The translations under genes were made by a program, and so were the position numbers. From Competibacter_A sp037045535 (GTDB lineage: Bacteria; Pseudomonadota; Gammaproteobacteria; Competibacterales; Competibacteraceae), in the NCBI GenBank assembly GCA_037045535.1, contig JBAOHI010000073.1, forward strand, positions 124,001 to 188,000: a stretch of 64,000 nt of DNA. Reading direction: 5' to 3'. This document shows, one piece after another, positions 16,525-25,302 of the stretch (position 1 is its first letter; the number at the start of each line of letters is the position of its first letter). A model generated the notes under the pieces. The model was not told the DNA's origin. It worked only from the letters and a program-made list of their open reading frames with translations, and made no database searches.

Positions 16525-18489
16525 TCAGTCCTTGCTGACCGTTTCACCTGGTCCCGCCCGCCATACCCAATCCTCGATCCCGTTTTCGGGCTGGTACTCG
16601 GCCACGGCCTCTCGCAAAATCACCCGCACGGTCGGATAGTCGAAATTCCGAGCTGCCACTCCCAGCCGCGTCAGGCAGTCCCGGATGACTGGCCAGGGTG
16701 GATGGCCTTCGCAGGCGCGGCGAATCATCGGATGGTCGGTCGGCAAATCGTCGGCACCGATCAACAGCTCCTCGCGCAGCTTCTCGCCACTGCGCAAGCC
16801 GGTGAACTGGATTTCGATATCTCCATCGGGATGCATATCGTCTCGGATTATCAACCCCGACAAATGGACCATCCGCCGCGCCAAATCGAAAATCCGCACC
16901 GACTCGCCCATATCGAGCAAGAACAAATCGCCTCCGTGGGCCAGGGCGCTGGCCTGGATCACCAGTTGCGCCGCTTCGGGAATCGTCATGAAATAGCGTT
17001 CCACTTCGGGATGGGTCACCGTCACCGGCCCTCCCTGGCGGATTTGTTCACGGAATAGCGGCACCACGGAGCCGGAGGAGTCGAGCACGTTACCGAAGCG
17101 AACCATGCAAAATCGGGTGTTACCTCCCTCGCCGGCTAATCCTTGCAAAATCAACTCCGCTAGCCGCTTGGTGGCACCCATCACGTTGGTCGGTCGCACT
17201 GCCTTATCACTGGACACCAGCACGAAAGTTTCGACCCCGGTGGCGATCGCTGCCGCAGCAGCATGCAGGGTACCGAACACGTTATTCCACACCCCTTCAA
17301 TGGGGTTATGCTCGACGATCGGCACATGCTTGTAAGCGGCGGCGTGGTAGACCGTCCGCACCTGGAAACGATCCATCGCCACCCGTAATCGCTGGCGATC
17401 GGTTACTGAACCGAGCAGCGGTATCAACTCGATGCCCCTTTCCTCCGCCGTGGGAGAAGGTCCGATGGGATCAGAGTGTTGCTGCTCCATGTTGGCCAAC
17501 ATCGTGCGCAATTCCTGCTCGATGCTGTAGAGGGCGTATTCGGATCGCTCGAACAACACCAGCCGGCTCGGGCGCAACGCCAGGATTTGCCGGCACAGTT
17601 CGGAGCCGATTGAGCCACCGGCACCGGTGACCATGACCGCTCTACTGGTCACTCGCGCCCGCAACAAGGTTTCGTTCGGCTGAACCGAATCCCGGCCTAA
17701 AATATCCTCGACATCGATTTCCCGGAATTCGTCGATGCGCCGAGCACCGCTGGTCAGCTCCGCCAGCGTCGGCAAAGCCATCACCCGCGCCGGCAACCCC
17801 GCCAGTACTTCCAGGATTTCCCGGCGACGGCGGTGGGATGTGGAAGGTAGTGCCAACAAAATCATCCCGGCTTTATAGCGGGCGATTAACCGAGGCAGTT
17901 TCGCGGGCGCTCGCACCTTGAGGCCCAAGACCACGCTACCCCAGAGCCGAGGATTGTCGTCCACGAACACGACGGGCTCGAATTCGATACTGTAGCGCAA
18001 GGCATTGGCCAATTGAGCGCCAGCCTCGCCTGCCCCGTAGACGATCACCGGCGTTCGGGGGGCGCTCAGCCGGAACCGTCGGCGCAGATAGCGGCGCAGT
18101 ACCAGCCGCCCTCCGCCGACAAGCGCGGTCAACACCAGCCAGCAGATCAGCCAAGACGAGCGCGGCACCAGCCCTTCGCGCAAAAACACCCAAACCGCCA
18201 TCATCAACAATATGCCGGCGCTCGCACCCAGCACGATGGTGTAGAGCAGACTCTCATCGGCATAACGCAGAATCGACCGATACAAACCGGTCACGGCGAA
18301 CGTCGGGATGATAATGATGACCGCCAGCGGAAACAGCCAGACCATGTCTTGCAACATGTCTGGCCACCAATCGCCGAGACGAATAGCGAAGGCGGCCCAG
18401 ACCGCGACCAAGACTGCGAGCGTATCGCCAGCGATCAGCAGCAGTCGGCGCACGAAGATGGGTAAATTAAGGAATTGTTCGAGCTTCAC
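16525..18489 (-). CDS. Membrane nucleoside-diphosphate-sugar dehydratase/epimerase, WbpM/CapD type
   Basis: The 654-residue length matches the WbpM/FlaA1-long family. The N-terminal ~130 residues hold four or five membrane helices. GAGEAG at 152-157 starts a CoA-binding-like Rossmann domain. VTGAGGSIGSELCRQIL near 290 starts the catalytic SDR domain, with LVSSDKAVRPTNVMGATKR near 435 as the active-site stretch. Such enzymes convert UDP-GlcNAc to 4-keto-6-deoxy sugars for QuiNAc or FucNAc at the start of O-antigen repeat units. The WecA-like transferase gene lies just upstream on the same strand, the usual wbpL-wbpM pairing. Confidence 0.9.
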   Translation of the reverse strand: MKLEQFLNLPIFVRRLLLIAGDTLAVLVAVWAAFAIRLGDWWPDMLQDMVWLFPLAVIIIIPTFAVTGLYRSILRYADESLLYTIVLGASAGILLMMAVWVFLREGLVPRSSWLICWLVLTALVGGGRLVLRRYLRRRFRLSAPRTPVIVYGAGEAGAQLANALRYSIEFEPVVFVDDNPRLWGSVVLGLKVRAPAKLPRLIARYKAGMILLALPSTSHRRRREILEVLAGLPARVMALPTLAELTSGARRIDEFREIDVEDILGRDSVQPNETLLRARVTSRAVMVTGAGGSIGSELCRQILALRPSRLVLFERSEYALYSIEQELRTMLANMEQQHSDPIGPSPTAEERGIELIPLLGSVTDRQRLRVAMDRFQVRTVYHAAAYKHVPIVEHNPIEGVWNNVFGTLHAAAAAIATGVETFVLVSSDKAVRPTNVMGATKRLAELILQGLAGEGGNTRFCMVRFGNVLDSSGSVVPLFREQIRQGGPVTVTHPEVERYFMTIPEAAQLVIQASALAHGGDLFLLDMGESVRIFDLARRMVHLSGLIIRDDMHPDGDIEIQFTGLRSGEKLREELLIGADDLPTDHPMIRRACEGHPPWPVIRDCLTRLGVAARNFDYPTVRVILREAVAEYQPENGIEDWVWRAGPGETVSKD

Positions 18490-18513
18490 GGGGTCGATAC
18501 TGTAGCATGCTGC

Positions 18514-18618
18514 GGCGTTGTTGCATAAATCAGTAACTCATTAATTAGTAACGATATTAAACAGCATTCTAAATATTTATAATTATCAATTAGTTATCCT
18601 TATTTATGCAACAAAGCC
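18514..18618. mobile_element. Small non-coding MITE-like element, 105 bp
   Basis: The ends GGCGTTGTTGCATAAAT (18514-18530) and, inverted, GGCTTTGTTGCATAAAT (18602-18618) match at 16 of 17 bases. The 70-bp interior is very AT-rich and non-coding. Flanking bases CATGCTGC (18506-18513) and CATGCCGC (18619-18626) form an imperfect 8-bp target duplication. The ends resemble those of IS5/IS903-like and IS6-like elements, so a transposase supplied elsewhere is likely. The right end replaces the natural 3' end of the WecA-like gene. Confidence 0.8.
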
Positions 18619-19629
18619 CATGCCGCTGCTCCAGCCGCCCCACCGCCAGCATCAACAAACTGTAAATCAGCGCCCAGCCGCCCAATAATGCTCCGTTGGC
18701 CGACCGGCGGCAGATGAACCGCCAGCACCGCCGATCCGGCACAGACCAGCATCAAGGCGTATTCCAGCCAACACGGTCCCGCGATGCCCCCAACCCAGCA
18801 ACACCAACCGTTGATAATAATGGGTTCGATGCGCTTCCCAGACCTTCTCACGGCGGAGCAAGCGGCGCAGCAGGGTCGCGGTGGCATCCACGATGAAGGG
18901 TGAAAACACCAGGATCGCCACCCAAAACGGAAACAGGCCGGCCTTGGCTGCCCCACAGGCTGCACGCCGCCGCCAGAAAACCCAAGCGCGGTGGAGCCGG
19001 TATCGCCCAGGAAAATCTTGGCTGGCGGAAAATTGTGGACCAGGAAGCCGGCGCTGGCCGCCGCCACCGATTAGACAGAACGTGGAACAAATCCGCTGTC
19101 GGCCCGACCCAGCCAGGCCAGCGTGGAGAAAGCCGATCACCGCCATGCCGCCCGCGAAACCGTCCATGCCGTCCATGAAGTTGTAGAGATTGATCATCCA
19201 GACGGTAAAAAGCAGGGAGTAGAAGATAGCAATCCAATCAGATAGTAACCAAGTGAAATCCAGCAGCTCGAGCCGATCAGGAGCATAGCCTGCCAAAATC
19301 AAGCTAGCGGCTGCCCAGACATGTACAGAAAGACGCCACTGAAAGGGTACCCCACCACAGCGGTCGTCGAGGAACGACATAACGGTGAGCGGGACAAACC
19401 CGAACAATGGATAAAAGCTCGGGGAAAAATCAGGCAATATCAAGCTAATCAACAAACTGCCAACTATGCTTGCGCCCAAAATAGCGAGACCACCAGTACG
19501 CGGGACAACCCGTCCATGTAGGGAACGACTGCTCGGATAATCCAGAACACATATCCGTGAAGTCGGTCGAGACAAGTACGAGGTTAGAAAATATGCGATT
19601 ATAAACGTTAAGAGTTCGGCCAGTATCAC
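18600..19629 (-). pseudogene. WecA/WbpL-like polyprenyl-phosphate sugar-1-phosphate transferase, frameshifted
   Basis: The family starts glycan synthesis by moving a sugar-1-phosphate onto undecaprenyl phosphate. The first ~165 residues are intact: membrane helices, FLDDR, and NLYNFMDGMDGFAGG. After that the conserved motifs are spread over three frames: PPAKIFLGDTGSTALGF in one, LGFLAAACSLWGSQG in another, and FSPFIVDATATLLRR with EAHRTHYYQRLVLLGWGHR back in the first. Removing single extra bases restores a continuous protein. The restored end lies inside the adjacent MITE, which supplies the last codons and the stop. Either a decayed gene or a stretch of consensus errors. The partner gene is the WbpM-like dehydratase. 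Confidence 0.75.
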
Positions 19630-19912
19630 TATCCTAGCACCAGATCGTAAGATATATGAAATAGTTGCGTGAAGGTGAAGCCCGTGGAAAACTACCGACA
19701 GCGATCCTTAATAATTTAAGAATTGCAGTTATAGACGATATGCGGTGTTTCATCCAAAATACTCGCCAACCGAGAGACTGATCAAGACCTGAGTACGGAA
19801 CGAGCGCTCGAACCCGGCTGCCGTCTGTTGGCACCCGTAACAAGCGGTTGTAAGTCGTATACGCAACTGGCGCCTAATTAAACTGCCTCTCATCGTCTAA
19901 TACCGCGATTTT
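19630..19912. other. Divergent intergenic region
   Basis: This region separates the WecA-like gene (minus) from the DUF4214 gene (plus) and should carry promoters for both. No clear -35/-10 pair or JUMPstart/ops motif was found. A 69-codon minus-strand frame (19634-19843) shows no family features and is not called. Confidence 0.4.
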
Positions 19913-20452
19913 ATGCAAACTACAAACTCTGGGCAGGGACAGTTAACGCTCGACGCGCTGATTACTGCCATACGCCAAGAAGCACGCCGCCGCGGCGACA
20001 CCGAATCAGCACCGGGAGCTTCTCCCTTATATCGGACTGGATCATCACGGACTCAGCGGAGCTTCTCCAGTCAAGTCCGCATAGTGAGCGGATCGCATAT
20101 ACGAGAATTCTTGCCGCTTTATGGCGAAGAATTTCTGATCGTCGCTTATCAAACACTGCTGGGTCGCAGTTTGGATCCGTCTGGCGCGCAGCACTACGTT
20201 GGGGCACTTCTGACAGGGCGAGTCAGCCGATGGGAACTGTTAGCACGTTTGCGTCTCTCGCCAGAAGGCCGTATCAAAAAAACTCGGTTGCGCGGACTCT
20301 GGCTAGCATGTTTTGCTTCTTTAGTTTACCGTTTGCCCATCATCGGCTTTATCGCAACCCTCTTCGCGCGTATTCTGGCGTTACCTCCATGGTTGCAACT
20401 CCAGATTAGTCAGGAAATGCTTTTGAGCCATGTGGAACGCCGTTTGGATTGA
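19913..20452 (+). CDS. Cytoplasmic DUF4214-domain protein
   Basis: This 179-residue protein has a low-complexity N-terminus and then a DUF4214 unit at about 70-120: FLIVAYQTLLGRSLDPSGAQ followed by LLTGRVSRWELLARLRLSPEG. A hydrophobic segment follows (LPIIGFIATLFARILALP). No signal peptide is seen. The domain and the following region closely parallel residues about 90-175 of the methyltransferase at 31699-33774 (FIANAYQAILLRSADSGGF, LGRLRYSPEG), so the two share an origin. It is first in a plus-strand run with two GT4 genes, suggesting a role in glycan assembly, perhaps as a scaffold or membrane anchor. Function unknown. Confidence 0.7.
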   Translation: MQTTNSGQGQLTLDALITAIRQEARRRGDTESAPGASPLYRTGSSRTQRSFSSQVRIVSGSHIREFLPLYGEEFLIVAYQTLLGRSLDPSGAQHYVGALLTGRVSRWELLARLRLSPEGRIKKTRLRGLWLACFASLVYRLPIIGFIATLFARILALPPWLQLQISQEMLLSHVERRLD

Positions 20453-20504
20453 AGCATAAACAAAAATTACAGCCTTTTCGGTTTGCTTTTTCAAAGGAGT
20501 GACA

Positions 20505-21527
20505 TTGAAAATTGCTATCGCCACCGTACAAGTGCCTTTTATAAAAGGTGGCGCTGAAGCTTTAACCGAAGGCTTGCGTAACGCTCTTCTCAATGCCGGT
20601 CATACTGTTGACATCGTTTCGTTACCCTTTCGGTTCTTCCCTGAAGCCGAAATTGTGCGCTCAATGCAATCTTGGGAGCACGAGGATTTTACAGAACTCA
20701 ATTTCTACGAACCCGATATGGTAATATGCCTTACATTTCCAGCATATTACCTGAAACACCCCATCAAACACACATGGGTACTGCATCAATTACGTAGTGC
20801 CTACGACTTATATAATCCAACCAGCGATAAGGCTCTAAGCGATCAAACTCGCCGTTTGATTACTGAGCGAGACACCATCCACCTTAGCGAATGTCAACGT
20901 CGCTTCGCGTTATCACACACGGTCGCTAATCGGCTACAGCACTATAATAGCCTGAAGGTAGAGCCTCTTTATCACCCACCCCCATGCGCTGACAAATTCT
21001 ATTCTGCGCCACCTCAGCCTTACATTTTTGCGCCAAGCCGGCTAGAGTCGCTTAAACGCCAAGATCTATTAATCGAATCGATGCGATATGTAAAAACCCC
21101 GATCTGGGTTATCATCGCAGGCACAGGAGGACAATATGGCCATCTCAGTGAAATGATTCAGCATTACGGCCTGAGTGATCGAGTTCGCTTAATCGGTCTA
21201 ATCTCTCAAGAGGAATTACTAGCTTTTTACGCCAACTGCCTCGCAGTTTTCTTCGGACCCTTTGAAGAAGACTATGGCTATATCACTCTTGAAGCCATGC
21301 TGTCAGCCAAGCCTGTTATCACTTGTAATGATTCGGGGGGGCCCTTGGAATTCATTACTCACGAATCAGAAGGTTTGGTCGTGGAACCTGATCCAAAATT
21401 GATCGCCGAAGCCATTGATCGACTTGCTACCCGACAAGCTTGGTCCGTTGAAATTGGAAACAACGGTCGGACAAAGTATGAAGCTATGGAATTATCCTGG
21501 GATAAAGTTGTTGCTTCGCTTACTTGA
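20505..21527 (+). CDS. Family 4 glycosyltransferase
   Basis: This retaining GT-B enzyme is about 340 residues long. The N-terminus is KIAIATVQVPFIKGGAEAL, the acceptor-side loop of GT4 enzymes. FAPSRLESLKRQDLLIESM near 185 opens the donor domain. FFGPFEEDYGYITLEAMLS near 252 carries the E-x7-E motif, followed by KPVITCNDSGGPLEF. TTG at 20505 is preferred over GTG at 20499 because AAAGGAG then sits at a proper distance. It is followed 15 nt later by a paralogous two-domain transferase. Donor and acceptor unknown. Confidence 0.88.
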   Translation: MKIAIATVQVPFIKGGAEALTEGLRNALLNAGHTVDIVSLPFRFFPEAEIVRSMQSWEHEDFTELNFYEPDMVICLTFPAYYLKHPIKHTWVLHQLRSAYDLYNPTSDKALSDQTRRLITERDTIHLSECQRRFALSHTVANRLQHYNSLKVEPLYHPPPCADKFYSAPPQPYIFAPSRLESLKRQDLLIESMRYVKTPIWVIIAGTGGQYGHLSEMIQHYGLSDRVRLIGLISQEELLAFYANCLAVFFGPFEEDYGYITLEAMLSAKPVITCNDSGGPLEFITHESEGLVVEPDPKLIAEAIDRLATRQAWSVEIGNNGRTKYEAMELSWDKVVASLT

Positions 21528-21542
21528 TCAGTCACTATCGAT

Positions 21543-23984
21543 ATGAAGATTGCCATTATCTCGCCTTGCCCCGTCCCCTACACGATTGGGGGAGCTGAAA
21601 AGCTCTGGTGGGGACTCAAAAATCATCTCAACGAACACACTCCTCACCAAGCCGATATCATCAAATTGCCGACTCTAGAGACTGACTTTTGGTCACTGAT
21701 TGATGGTTATCAGCAGTTCAGCCGCCTTCGACTCGATGGTTTCGACCTGGTCATCTCCGGCAAATACCCCGCTTGGATGGTCGAACACCCACGACACGTC
21801 TGTTATATGTTGCATCGCTCGCGTGGTCTCTACGATGCCTATTCCGGACCTCCGCTGGCTAAACGCTCATCTTACCCTCTCGTCATTCAAGAACTGCTGG
21901 AACTCTTGGACCGCAATGCCGAACGACGCGAGGTGCTCCCCGAATTGTTCGAAAGACTGGCTGCAATCGCGGATGAAGAGGGTGAATTAAATGCCTTTTT
22001 CTCCTATCCTGGACCTCTCAGTCGGGCAGTAGTCCATTTCCTAGACAACATGGCTCTCAGCCCAAAGCATATCATCCGCTTTGCGTCTATCGCCCACACT
22101 GTTGTACAACGACCTGATTATTTTCCAGAAGGTGTAGAAATAGCGGTTGCCTACCCACCTAGCAATTTATATGTCACTCCGGGACATGATTTCCGGTATT
22201 TCTTCACCGCCAGCCGCTTGGACAGCCCCAAACGCATCGACCTATTGATCGAAGCTATGCGCCATGTTAAAGCCGATATCGAGCTACTGATCGCCGGCGA
22301 AGGTCCCGATGAAGAACGGTTGAAGACATTAGCTAGAGACGATCGGAGGATCAAATTCCTGGGATTTAAGAGTGACACCGAACTCGCCAAGCTCTACCAA
22401 GATGCCTTGGCGGTACCCTTTATACCTTATCAAGAGGATTATGGGCTTATTACTGTTGAAGGCATGATGGCAGCTAAGCCTATTATCACTGTAAAAGATG
22501 CAGGCGGACCGACCGAGTTAGTACGTCATGGTGAAAATGGTTTGCTCGTGGATGCCACGCCCCAGGCATTGGGTCAGGCATTAATAGAACTAGTCGATAA
22601 TCCACAACTTGCCAAATCTCTAGGCATGCGAGGAAGAAAGGATGCTGAAAAAATTAGCTGGGGTACGGTAACCGATACTCTTTTGCCCCCAATTTTAGCT
22701 GTCAAACCTTCCATAACTCATCGAGCAACGCGTCAATCTAATGGTAAAAAGCTCGTAGTTGCCGTAACCTTTCCAATCTATCCACCACGCCATGGTGGAC
22801 AGAATCGAATCTTCAATTTCTACCGTCATCTCGCTACTGAATTTGATGTAACCATCATCGCGTTAACTGATCCTACCATAATGAAAGCCGATATCGAAAT
22901 TGCACCCGGCTTAAAAGAAATTTGCATTCCAAAAACTCATGAGCAAATCAAGCAAGAAAAAAAACTACAGGGAAAATTTAGCGTTCCCATAACAGACATC
23001 ACGGCCGCCCTATATTATCGTTATACACCTGCATTACTCGATACCATACATAAAGAAGCAGCTGATGCAACTGTATTGATTGCCAGTCATCCTTATTTGT
23101 ATCCTGCTCTTGCAGAGGTCAGTGACAAGCCAATTTGGTACGAGGCTCATAACGTTGAGTTCCAACTTAAAAGTCAACTACTGTCCTCTCAAGCCGCTGG
23201 AGCAGAGTTAGTCGATAAAGTAAAGAATTTGGAAAAATCTTGCTGTATGGCGTCACAAATAATTTTGGCTTGTTCAGAAGATGATGCCTCAACTTTATCT
23301 AGCGAATTTAAAATTCCTAAACATAAAATTATCATAGCTCCTAACGGAACAAACTGTAGTGAGATCCATTATTTTGATAGTTCCTCAAAAAACAAACTCA
23401 AGCAACGCTTAGGCTGTGATAAACAGCAATTTATCTTATTTATGGGTAGTGGACATCATCCCAATATTACAGCAGTACAAGAGATGTTCAAAATCGCTCA
23501 TCAGTTACCAAAAATCAATTTTCTGATAATCGGCAATGTTTGTTACGCTTTTGATCCTACCCAAAAGCCTGAAAACGTTTGGCTATTAGGTGAAGTAACC
23601 GAAATTACCCGTAAGATCGTTTTAGAATTAGCGGATGTCGCTTTGAATCCTATGCTGAGTGGATCAGGGACTAATCTTAAAATGTTAGATTATTTTGCTG
23701 CGGGAGTTCCGGTAATCGCTACGGACATAGGTGCCCGCGGACTCAATGTGCTCGATAACGAGCATCTACTAATTTGTCCTATCGTTAATATGGCATCGGC
23801 GATCAAGAAATTACTTGCCCAACCGGAGCATGCCGCCTATTTATCAAAATCAGCCCGCCGACATGTAGAAGAAAATTTCGACTGGGGAGCAATTACTAAT
23901 CGAGTATTAGCACATATAAGAAATTTATTTGTTTCTACCAACCACACGAATAAGAGCCCCCGGCAAAGCCAGGGATTTACCTAA
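21543..23984 (+). CDS. Two-domain glycosyltransferase (GT4-GT4 fusion)
   Basis: In this 813-residue protein, residues 1-~385 form a GT-B enzyme paralogous to the preceding gene product: PYTIGGAEKLWWGL near 12, FTASRLDSPKRIDLLIEAMR near 222, and FIPYQEDYGLITVEGMMAAKP near 297. Residues ~400-800 are a second GT-B unit: TFPIYPPRHGGQNRIFNFY near 410, YEAHNVEFQLKSQ near 536, and SGSGTNLKMLDYFAAGVPV near 703. Each unit could add one sugar, so one polypeptide may carry out two successive transfers. No membrane segment is seen. It is convergent with the secreted FnIII/DUF4214 gene, 3 nt apart. Confidence 0.85.
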   Translation: MKIAIISPCPVPYTIGGAEKLWWGLKNHLNEHTPHQADIIKLPTLETDFWSLIDGYQQFSRLRLDGFDLVISGKYPAWMVEHPRHVCYMLHRSRGLYDAYSGPPLAKRSSYPLVIQELLELLDRNAERREVLPELFERLAAIADEEGELNAFFSYPGPLSRAVVHFLDNMALSPKHIIRFASIAHTVVQRPDYFPEGVEIAVAYPPSNLYVTPGHDFRYFFTASRLDSPKRIDLLIEAMRHVKADIELLIAGEGPDEERLKTLARDDRRIKFLGFKSDTELAKLYQDALAVPFIPYQEDYGLITVEGMMAAKPIITVKDAGGPTELVRHGENGLLVDATPQALGQALIELVDNPQLAKSLGMRGRKDAEKISWGTVTDTLLPPILAVKPSITHRATRQSNGKKLVVAVTFPIYPPRHGGQNRIFNFYRHLATEFDVTIIALTDPTIMKADIEIAPGLKEICIPKTHEQIKQEKKLQGKFSVPITDITAALYYRYTPALLDTIHKEAADATVLIASHPYLYPALAEVSDKPIWYEAHNVEFQLKSQLLSSQAAGAELVDKVKNLEKSCCMASQIILACSEDDASTLSSEFKIPKHKIIIAPNGTNCSEIHYFDSSSKNKLKQRLGCDKQQFILFMGSGHHPNITAVQEMFKIAHQLPKINFLIIGNVCYAFDPTQKPENVWLLGEVTEITRKIVLELADVALNPMLSGSGTNLKMLDYFAAGVPVIATDIGARGLNVLDNEHLLICPIVNMASAIKKLLAQPEHAAYLSKSARRHVEENFDWGAITNRVLAHIRNLFVSTNHTNKSPRQSQGFT

Positions 23985-23987
23985 TAA

Positions 23988-25133
23988 CTAGTTGAGACAA
24001 GTCTCGCTACTAATTTGCTGGACCCGATCCTGAAATTCGGGGAATTCGATAAATTCTTGGCGGAGTTGCTGGCGGGTTTTCAGGTTGGCATCAAGCTGGC
24101 TAACCCAAAAATTTAATCCAGCCAAATCGCCACCTCGCTGCAGAAAAGCATAATACAGGTCCGAGACATAACCCTGATTATTCCTATTACGACTGAGATA
24201 TTCAATGCTAGTGGCAAACCGGTCAGAGATCGACTTCACCTCGGCATAGACCGCCGCCACACTCTGACATTGGGCAGTACGGAACCGGCCTAGCCAGTAG
24301 ATAAAGCCGTCAGTATCAGGCAACCGGTTGAGAAAGCCTTGGTAAAAACCCACCACTGCGGACACTTCACTTCGACCACCAGTATTACCCAACAAACCTC
24401 GCATGTAGTTGGTAAACTCAGGCATGAACATAAAGGTAAACAGTACAACACTTCGCGGCATCCCCGCAGTTAGTTCGCCAGTCCAGTAATTCAAACCCTC
24501 GGCATCAGGTAAGCGATTCAAGAAAGTACTGTAGAGGTCGATGACATACCGCGTGTCGCTGGTATTCTTCCTTAAGTATTCGTCGCTAGTGAAAAATTGA
24601 CTGGACATCACTCGAAAAGCTTCTTGAGCATCTATACCGAGTCCTTGTACGCGGCTAATCTCTCCTTGCCAAAAAGTAATACCACTCGCATCAGGATCAC
24701 GACCTAAAATCGAGTGATAATAATTTGTCAACAAAATGTTAGTATTGATGGGCGGGTTATCGGACGTAACTGGCGTATTAACCACGGGGTTGGGTGAAGG
24801 GTTATCGGGCGTAATTATAGTACTAACTTCATTTGAAAAACCGCTTTCAAAAGTCCTATTATAATTATAGGCTGTGACCGCAAAGTAATAAGTCTTTCCA
24901 TCGACTAGATCATAAAGTGTAAATGACGTCTGATTCCCAACATCCACCGATGATGAATAGTTTTTACTCTCTTGTCCGTAGTAAACAATATAACCTCCTA
25001 GAACTGGTTCAGTATTAGGGTTCCACTCTAGAACAACTTGGCCTGCTTGAGCGCTAACAAGCGAAAGAACGGAAACTACTGGCAGCAGCATGAAGATGAA
25101 ATCAATCAATCGAACCTTGTTAAAAGGTGCCAT
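23988..25133 (-). CDS. Exported fibronectin type III / DUF4214 protein
   Basis: ATG 25131-25133 gives a 381-residue protein with a signal-like N-terminus (charged MAPFNKVR, hydrophobic core, VSAQAGQ). An ATG 48 nt upstream is in frame but splits the signal. Next comes one FnIII domain (VLEWNPNTEPVLGGYIVYYG ... GKTYYFAVTAYN), then a Pro/Asn-rich linker. The C-terminal ~250 residues hold four DUF4214 units, e.g. YYHSILGRDPDASGITFWQG, LYSTFLNRLPDAEGLNYWTG, FYQGFLNRLPDTDGFIYWLG and LYYAFLQRGGDLAGLNFWV. The C-terminal block is a close paralogue of that in the next gene. Probably surface-located; partner unknown. Confidence 0.78.
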   Translation of the reverse strand: MAPFNKVRLIDFIFMLLPVVSVLSLVSAQAGQVVLEWNPNTEPVLGGYIVYYGQESKNYSSSVDVGNQTSFTLYDLVDGKTYYFAVTAYNYNRTFESGFSNEVSTIITPDNPSPNPVVNTPVTSDNPPINTNILLTNYYHSILGRDPDASGITFWQGEISRVQGLGIDAQEAFRVMSSQFFTSDEYLRKNTSDTRYVIDLYSTFLNRLPDAEGLNYWTGELTAGMPRSVVLFTFMFMPEFTNYMRGLLGNTGGRSEVSAVVGFYQGFLNRLPDTDGFIYWLGRFRTAQCQSVAAVYAEVKSISDRFATSIEYLSRNRNNQGYVSDLYYAFLQRGGDLAGLNFWVSQLDANLKTRQQLRQEFIEFPEFQDRVQQISSETCLN

Positions 25134-25208
25134 GATATTATACCTAGCGAAATTCAACACTTGGGCATTTCGCATCAACATACAACCAGGGAACCGACTT
25201 CAACAATA

Positions 25209-25258
25209 GGATAAGGCTAGGGATCCCACATGCAATGGTCAATAGAAAAGCCTTATCC
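25209..25258. repeat. Inverted repeat between two exported-protein genes
   Basis: GGATAAGGCT (25209-25218) and its reverse complement AGCCTTATCC (25249-25258) flank 30 bases, in the 169-nt gap between the two DUF4214 genes. No U-run follows on either strand. It may be a regulator site or an RNA structure; function is not clear. Confidence 0.45.
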
Positions 25259-25302
25259 ACCTTGACCCCTGAATGTCACTACTCTAACCAGCATTAGAGC
25301 CT

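Noticed and set aside
19634..19843. 69-codon minus-strand frame upstream of the WecA-like gene
   Set aside because: No ribosome site and no family features; the region is better explained as promoter space for two divergent genes.
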